This document shows, piece by piece, positions 10,055-19,000 of a stretch of 64,000 nt of DNA. The stretch covers positions 19,303,934-19,367,933 of the forward strand of contig OX621252.1 of NCBI GenBank assembly GCA_951640165.1, given 5' to 3'. Source of the stretch: Pseudoips prasinana (taxonomy: Eukaryota > Arthropoda > Insecta > Lepidoptera > Nolidae). Below the pieces are notes generated by a model that had not been told where the DNA came from, searched no databases, and worked only from the letters and a program-made list of their open reading frames with translations. The position numbers and the translations under genes were made by a program. Each line of letters opens with the position of its first letter. The first letter of the stretch is position 1.

Positions 10055-13000
10055 CTGTAAAATGTTTTGATTTATTAGCAAAAGTATAAAACAATATTAT
10101 TAATTATGAAAAAATTAAACTGTATTTTATAATTTACTTTTTTATTTTATAATTTTAAATTAGTAAATCTACTGTATTTTTAAGCTACTATTAATGAAAC
10201 AATGTTACAAAACTATTTAACATAAATGGAACTCGAATTAAGGTATATCTACGGTTTAATACCGATTTTGACTAGTCTTGGCTTGCTTGTCAGTATGCAT
10301 TAATGTCCTATCTAAACTTTTAGTTTAGATAGGACATTATAGTTATATATTAGTTTAGATATGATAAGATCGATTGATTTACGGAACGTAGGCCCCGCGC
10401 TTAAATTGATTGTTTTTATAATAATGAGCTACTAGAATTATGAGTACGGTATGTCATCCATACCCGTATCATTTGTATCATATCGCTAAAACAGCAACTA
10501 CCAGCTCAAAATTAATACTTCTCTATGTTAGATAATGATATAGTAACTGAAAACGTATTAACTTGAATATCTCTGGATGGCAGGTATTTCTCAATAGTCT
10601 TCTTTGCTCTCGTCTGGCAGAAGTCTCCAATAGCAATCACAATTTCAACTTCGTAAAGCTCCAGTACTTTACTGAATGTGTTATCACAAATACTGTACAG
10701 GTCTTTCACTTCAACGGCCTGAAATGTGAAAAAAGAAAACTTATTTATCACATACATAATTTCCCATAGGAACATTGCTATTCTCTATACGTAGTACGGG
10801 GCCTAATGTGATAGCCACGTACTGCTTAGGTACTGAGTCTAATAAAACATCCTATGTTCTATTAGAGAAACGTAAAAAAAACAGACAGGGTTTAGTCTGT
10901 TTTTTTTACGTTTCTCTAGTCCTATGAAGAGAATGGGAATACTTGTGAATGTTTTACGATATCTATTTATTGCCAAAAGAGAAGAGTTAATTCTTAGCAT
11001 TCCATGGATTCACCATGCGGAAACCGGGTCCATCGCGTGGTAGAGGAGGGAACACTCGACAGAGTCTGAGGCTGAGATCTATAGAGCGTACTTAGACTTT
11101 GCTCAGACTTTACTTAGACAGAAGTTAATGCATGTAACGAAATTACAATTGGTGTTTTGACTTTATCTGTCTTAGCTTATATGCTAAGCATAATCTTAAC
11201 TTCAAAATGATTTCCCATGGTACGGTAAGCTCTATGAGCACGACGCTGTTTAGTTTTCTTGAGTATAGGAATATGTCTGGTCTAGATGAAACACCAATAT
11301 CCTCTGGGATTTTTTAAAAATTTCGAAATTTATTGTAGAATTTTACAATAAATATCGTAAATCATTGCAATATTTACGGGTATTATCCCCTTCGTACTTC
11401 GGGTATTATCACCCTTATCATTTAGGGGTGTAAAAAATTTATGATGGCCGATTTTTAGACCTCACAAACACAAGAATTTTATTAATTAGACGTTCTACTT
11501 ACATTGCATTCATTGGGAGTGATATTGCATCCTTTGGCCTTCATCCATTGTTGGGGCAGGTAATTGTACACAAAACTGCTGTTGAAGAAGTTATCTGGAG
11601 TTTTGCACAGGTCCTTCCACAAACCCCAAAATCTCTTACCACTCACCTGAAAAGTCATTTAGATAAGTAAAAAAATCTGTAACCCGTCACTTTAAAGCTA
11701 AATGGTAGACTATATACAAGTTTGTACAGAAATGTACTAATTCAGAAGACTCTTTGTTACTTTCCCTCCTCCCTTCTTGTATATATTGTTATTGTATATA
11801 TTATTTCACTGTTTATATATTGTTGTTAAATTCGGCCAGTAGGTACACCACTGACCGAGCATCTCAGCCCCCCCTGCCACACGCGCCTTTAAACCGGGTT
11901 GTGTTTAATTCGGGTTTTCTTTTCTTGTTGACTTTTTTTTAAACTACCAAGTCTGCAAACAAACATCGTCCTATGTAACATATATATCGTCCGCGATACA
12001 CTTGGCATTACTCACGCGTTGCTTTGCCTATTCGCTATCTTACTTACTATTCATTTACTTACATATTTTAGGGTACTACATATAATTATATTAGGTCTTT
12101 ACCTATGAAATTGCCGTTCTGCAGTACTGGCCATTTCAAATCAAAATAATTTTTGTTTGGCTAAGAATTCTAATTTCAAATTAATTTTATTTTAAAAACA
12201 TGGATTCTTTTTTCCAAAAGTAGTCATTTCTTTATTGATTAGTGTTACATTTTCATCGCATTTCAATCTTTTTCGTCATCATGGATACGTTAAAAATTCG
12301 AGTAATTATGGAATATGAGTACCGTCGTGGCAGCAACGCGGCACAAGCGGCACGCAACATCAACGACGTTTACGGAGCTAACACTACAAACCAACGCACC
12401 ACCTGTTATTGGTTTGCTCGCTTCCGTTCTGGAAATTTCGACCTGAAAAATGAACCTCGCGGTCGTCCGAAGACTTTGGTCGACAATGACGAATTAAAGG
12501 CGGTTGTGGAAGCTGATGATACACAATCTACGGCTGAATTAGCAGCAGCTTTCGACGTTAGCGTCAAAACAATATTGGTCCATTTGCGTCAAATTGGCAA
12601 GGTAAAAAAGCTTGACAAATGGGTGCCCCACGAACTCAATGATCGCCAGCGCGAAGTACGCGTCGAGACGTGCCTTGCACTGCTCAACAGACACACAAAT
12701 GAAGGAATTTTGAACCGCATTGTTACCTGCGATGAAAAATGGATTCTGTTTGATAACCGCAAGCGCTCAGCAAGTTGGTTGGATCCTGGTTCAGCACCTA
12801 AACAATGCCCTAAACGAAAACTTACCCCTAGAAAAGTGATGGTCACTGTTTGGTGGTCTAGCGCCGGTGTGATTCATCACAGCTTCTTACCAAACGGGGT
12901 GAGCATTACTGCAGATGTGTACTGTGAAGAACTGAGCACAATGATGGAGAAGCTGGCGCATCTCCAACCAGCATTGGTCAATCGCTCGTCTCCGCTGCTC

Positions 13001-16000
13001 CTGCACGACAACGCGCGACCTCATACTGCACAGCAGACGGTCTCCAAGTTGCAAGAACTGGGGTTGGAAGCTCTCCGTCATCCGCCCTACTCACCAGACC
13101 TTGCGCCTACAGACTACTACTTTTTCCAGAATTTGGATAACTTCTTGGCGGGAAAAAAATTCAATACCCGAGAGGCAGTACAAAATGCCTTGAAGAATTT
13201 GTTGCCTCCCGTCCAGCTGATTTCTTTAAGAAGGGCATCAATAAACTGCCACTGCGATGGCAAAGATGCATTGATTGCATGGGTGATTACTTCGATTAAT
13301 ACAAATAAAAAAATTCATGAAAAAAATTCGTTTAAATTTTTTCATACAAAACGGCAATTTCATAGGTAAAGACCTATTATGTATATCATAATTGTTCATC
13401 ATAATATATTTTACTACAACTTTTTTTTTATTTTACAAGTAGTTGTTTTAATAATTATTGGATATCATCTCCACAACTCTTACCTACTTCCTACTACTAC
13501 CTTTTGCCAATAAAACCAATTTATTTTAATGAATTACCTACTTGTAATTAAATTAATTCTTAAATTCACCATATGGATTTGGCCATGACCTCATAATCGC
13601 CTATTGTCAAAGGTAAGCACCATTAAAGCTGACAATACCGAATTGTCTCGTTTCACACACCAACCCAGCCCGTATAAGTTAAGGACACCGGAACAAAATA
13701 CGGTGAACTGAAAATTATTAAACTAAATTATACTTTCTCTAACAACTACTCTAAAATCACAAGATCATCACCGAATCAAATAGTATCCTCAGGGCAAACA
13801 AACACCTTTGTTACTTTATAGCTAACAACATTAAAACATTGTTCATTTAGTAGTCATTGAACTTAATATCAAACGATATCAGTTGATTACGGTCAGCAAT
13901 TCTATCGTGAACAGTTATGTCATAATCCACATGTATGTTATTATTATACTTATCATTTAACAAAGAAAATACCTATTTTTACTTGGCATTGGCAATATCT
14001 ACATAAAAAGCAAAGATTGCCATAAAATAAATTAGAATTATACGCTAATCTTCTCAATATGTCTAAATAGTTAGAGGGAAACGGTATCAGGACAATTTAT
14101 GAAAAAAAAAAATGTTCTAATATATTTATGTAATTATTTTATATTTCAATGTCAAGCGCATCACGACATATGATTCATATTTTGGGACAACCAACACACC
14201 TTCTTTTCCACCTCTGCGCAAGGGGAACGATGTATTGGCTCACGACGCAAAGGAGAAAGCCGATCTTCTGGGCACTCGTTTTGCGTCCAATTCTACTTTG
14301 GACGATAGGGAGAAACCACCGCCAACCATCCCACGGTGTGACAGCTCTTAAGTGGACATTCAGTTCACTCAAAAATCCGTGCGACTTCGTACTTCTCTCC
14401 CTGTACATCCACAGGTCCAGTGGGCCTAACGCTATCCCCCCCTATGGTGTTTAAGACATGTGCTCCAGAGTTGGCTCCTGTTATAACGCGTCTTCTCCGA
14501 CTCAGGAACACCCAAATACTCCGAAATATTTTATTCCGAATTTTGATGTTCCGATTTTGAAAAGTCCGAATTTCATAATACCTAAGAATTGTAATGTCTA
14601 TTATTAAATATCACGAAATTTATGTTACCGAAAGTTGTAAATGCGATTTGTTAGTTTTCCGATTTTCATACGTTCTAAGAGCCAAATTCTCGAAGGGTTC
14701 TCGGTCCGAAAAACGACATTCCGAATTTCAATACTTCGAATAAAATAAGAGTCAACATGTTGTGCTACAAAATTTCGTGACAGAAACGAATTGCTGCAAA
14801 ACCGACTTCAGGTAGTCTTATCTGCCACACCCTAGAGTGTAATTTAAGCCCGCGTAGGCGTGGAGGGGTGGGGCGGCCCGCGAGCTGTGGAGCAGGTGGT
14901 TTCAAGGCCCGCCGCCGCGGCTGAGGCTGCCCGGCGTAGCCGGCCAGCAAGCCGAAGCTGCGGTGGTGAGCGGTAAAACCATCTGCGACGATAAGCTCGC
15001 GTGGGGCCGCCTAAACCCCGCAGCGCCGGAGCCGTGACAGAAACAATGCTTGCTGCATGTTGCATGCCTTGCTTGCATGTTGAATGCCTGCTTGCATGCT
15101 GCATGCCTGCTGCATGCCTGCTTGCATGTTGAATGCCTGCTTGCATGCTGCATGCCTGCTGCATGCCTGCTTGCATGCTGCATGCCTGCTTGCATGCTGC
15201 ATGCCTGCTTGCATGCTGCATGCCTGCACGCAAGCTGCATGCCTGCTTGCGTGTTGAATGCAGCCGCCGAGTACCAGATCCCCTCCATTGTTAGTGAATA
15301 ATTTGGGTTAGGTTAGGTTAGAACTGTGACCGGGGAAACAAAATATATTTATTTGTATTGTTGATGTTTCGAATTATCATTAAGTCGGACTTTTTGTTAT
15401 TCGATCTATTGAAGCTCAGTATTTTGAGAATAGTAATTATAAACGTTAGGAATATTGAAATTTAGGAATTATAAAACTAGAAGTAATGATAAGTCGGTGT
15501 TGTAATATTCGGAATTTTCTACCATTCGGAATTATGAAAGTCGGTATTTTGAAATTCGTATTTGTGACTGTCGGAATAAAGTTTTTCGTATTAATGTAGT
15601 GTACCCCTCCGACTCTCCTACGAAAAGGGCGTAGTGACGCATTCATGGAAGACGGCTATAGTGCACCCCGTCCCCAAAAAAGGCGAGCGCTCTAATCCAG
15701 GTAACTACCGGCCTATTGCCATTACTTCCTTGCTCTCAAAAATAATGGAAACCATTATCTATCGCCAACTTCTATGGTATCTTGAGGATCATCACTTTAT
15801 TAGTAACGGCCAATCGTACTCAAATAAAGCATGGATTGAATAAAAATAGTGTAATTTTTTTATGTTACTTCATTCTTTAAAAAAGTCTCTCTGTTATATG
15901 CTATGCTTAGGTACTAACCAAAAAACTTTTTTTTGAATGCATATTTGTTGCTGATTGTAATATTTTTATCTTTATATTAGCAGCAGGCATGGTACACCTA

Positions 16001-19000
16001 AAAGCTCTTACTTCAGTTCTGGTACACTCAAATCCTTTGATAGGCCGCTCTGGCAACTCTTTAGGTGGTTTGCCCACAGGCCCCTGGATGCCGAGCCAGT
16101 CCCTCACTGAAGATATTTCACCAAATGGCACCTGCAATGGAACATTTTAAAACTATAGAAAGTAAGCTCCTTTACTAAGTGTGCTCCTTGCCTAAGAGTC
16201 AAAGTCAACTAAGTTCAAGGCAAGCTTGCTCCCATAATGTCCTTCTAACCTAACCGGCGGGGCATAGTCGGGTGCAGAAACTTAAGTACTGTTGCATTTT
16301 CTTATTTCCATTAATATTCTTATAGTAGTCAACCATGTCTGGTGCAACATGCAAGATATGGACCTGAAAGAAACCTACATCAACTTTCTTTGTTAATCTT
16401 GCTGCTAGTCCCCATAATAAGACTATTAAAGACACAATGTCCATTTATCATTAATCAGTTATCATAGAGCAGTGTTTTTCAACCTTTTTCATGACGCGAC
16501 CCCCCTACCCGTTTATTACCCGCTTTTTTTCCATGTTTCTTTTATTTTGTGATAAATATTGAATCCAACATTTATATTCATTTTCATAGGTTCCGGATAA
16601 ATAGATAATTAAAATACGAGTTGAGGGAATGAGTAAGCGAGACGCAACGAGTGTTATAGAAATGACGCTGGCTATGCAGCGGCGACACGCGCGATCGCGA
16701 CTCGCTTGCTGTGCGACTAGTAGAAACCGTCAGTCGGCTACTACATGTCGAGCGCTAGATAGTGCGTTTTGAATCCCACAAAAATGGTGTTGTATAACAT
16801 ATTTCTTGAAGCTACGCAAAATATTAATTGTATTAGGGAATAGAAATATATTGCTATTTGTATTGACCGAGTAAAAGTAATGACTGGTGCGAACAGTGGT
16901 ATAGTGCCAGACTAAAAGAACAGATGCGAAACGCCTATTGACCCATAGCTTTCTCCATCGCCTCAATCTTGCGGCCAAAATCTTGCCACAGGAATACAGT
17001 TAAGTTCTAAATATTATTACAAAAATTGTAAATTCTATTAAAGAAAAAGCGTTTCATTTAATTAAAATTCTGTCAGGACAATGAGGAACAGATTAAGATG
17101 AACATTTTGGCTAAAGAGCATACGAGTAAAAATTTTGGAAATCCACCCAGAGATTAATTCCTAGACCAGCGCCTGCGGTGAGCGTTAATGGCTATACTAA
17201 ACCTGGGGAGATTGCGGATATGTTTATGAAGCATTTTAAAGTCATTCCTCTCAAAACCGACGAGCTACACTGTGCCTCGGAGATGAATCTGTCTGGTCTG
17301 CCCATCAATATTACGGCGAGGGAAATAAATAATGTTGTAAAATCGATGACCAGGGGTAAATCTCCGGGGCACGATGGGCTTAGCATAGAGCATTTTCAAT
17401 ATGCGGGTCCTCATCTCCCTAGGGTCCTGTCTATGCTATATAACCTATGTTTGAGGCACTCCTATCTACCTACGGAGTTGATGAGAACTGTAATTGTGCC
17501 GGTTATTAAAAATAAAACTGGGGATTCATCAGATAAGAACAATTACAGACCAATTTCCTTAGCTACTGTAACAGCGAAAGTGCTTGACGGTGTGCTTGAG
17601 CATAGACTTAAGGAGCAGTTCAATCCACATTGCGCACAATTCGGTTTTAGAGCCGGTTTGTCTACAGAAACCGCTGTTTTGGCGCTTAAGCACACGGTCA
17701 GGTACTACACTGATAGAAGTACACCAGTGTATGCCGCGTTTTTAGACCTTTCAAAGGCGTTTGACCTGGTTAATTATAACATCTTATGGTCGAAATTGAG
17801 GGAGAAAGCAGTACCCATTGAGCTAATTACCCTATTCAAATACTGGTACGACCATCAAATTAACCAGGTCAGATGGGCAAGTGCCCTATCGGGGGCGTAT
17901 AGGCTGGAGTGTGGCGTGAGACAGGGAGGTTTGACCTCTCCGACACTGTTTAGCTTGTATATCAACGATCTGATCGAGGGGCTCAGTGGCACAGGCGTTG
18001 GATGCTCTATTGATGGCAAGATTATAAATAGTATTACCTATGCAGATGACGTCGCATTACTGGCCCCCTCGGTCTTTGCCCTTAGGCAATTACTTGCTGT
18101 GTGCGAGAGTTATGCTGCCACACATGGGCTCAAGTACAATGTGTGTAAAAGCGTAACTATGGTTTTCCGTGTCGGAGGTGGGAAACCCAGAACTGTCCCT
18201 CCTGTACATCTCTATGGAGAAGCATTAAGCAGAGTGTCTCTTTTTAAGTACCTCGGACACATATTGACCGAGGACTTAAATAATGACAATGATATTGAGA
18301 GGGAGCGAAGAGCGTTATCGGTTCGTTGCAACATGCTGGCTCGTAGGTTTGCACGCTGTACGAAAGATGTGAAAATTACTCTTTTCAAAGCGTACTGCCA
18401 AACATTCTACACGTGCAGCCTATGGTTCAGACATACGCAGAGGGCCTATAACGTTCTTCGTGTCCAGTACAATAATGCCTTCCGGGTGCTGTTGGGGCTG
18501 CCACGATTTTGTAGCGCGTCGGGGATGTTTACTGAATCGCACACAGATAGTTTTGAGGCCATCATGCGACAAAGAACAGCATCCCTGCTACGTAGAATTC
18601 GTGGGAGCACCAATAGCATTCTTCAGGTAATTTCTGAAAAATTGGACAGCCCTTTCCTGATGCACTGGACCCGTATGCATAGTGGCGGAGCTAGTGCAGC
18701 AGGACGGTTCTTAAATTAAATTAAATTTTTAAATTATGATTACTAACATATTCTAAGTACTGTAATACTAACACTATATGAATTTTATATCTGAAATAAA
18801 TGAATAATAATAATATACGCCTACTTTATCATTCAGAGGTTAGGTGTTTGTCAAGAGACAAAGTACTAGCCAGAGTTTTGGAACTTCCCGCTGAACTTTT
18901 ATGTATTTGCAGCAGGCCTAATCATAATACTCCAAATTCATTTGCGACCCTATGCCCAACTTTTTGCAACTTCCCAAAAGAAGTTACGCGACCCCTCTAT

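Larger units (their letters stand above)
14154..15845 (+). mobile_element. Old LINE fragment (EN-RT linker and RT start), split by a foldback-like element
   Basis: Two blocks of one LINE. The left block (about 14154-14503) reads in shifting frames through [21 protein letters not shown] and [12 protein letters not shown]. The right block (15607-15845) continues with [38 protein letters not shown] and HHFISNGQ. The junction coding sequence [10 protein letters not shown] is continuous once the inserted element and one 9-bp duplicate are removed. Frameshifts in the left block mark it as dead. Confidence 0.75.

Noticed and set aside
15047..15262. CRISPR-like array
   Set aside because: Units are contiguous without unique spacers and the genome is eukaryotic; it is a minisatellite.
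14844..15301. Overlapping Cys/His/Ala-rich open frames on both strands
   Set aside because: They are translations of a minisatellite and GC-rich block in several frames; unit periodicity explains the repeated residues.
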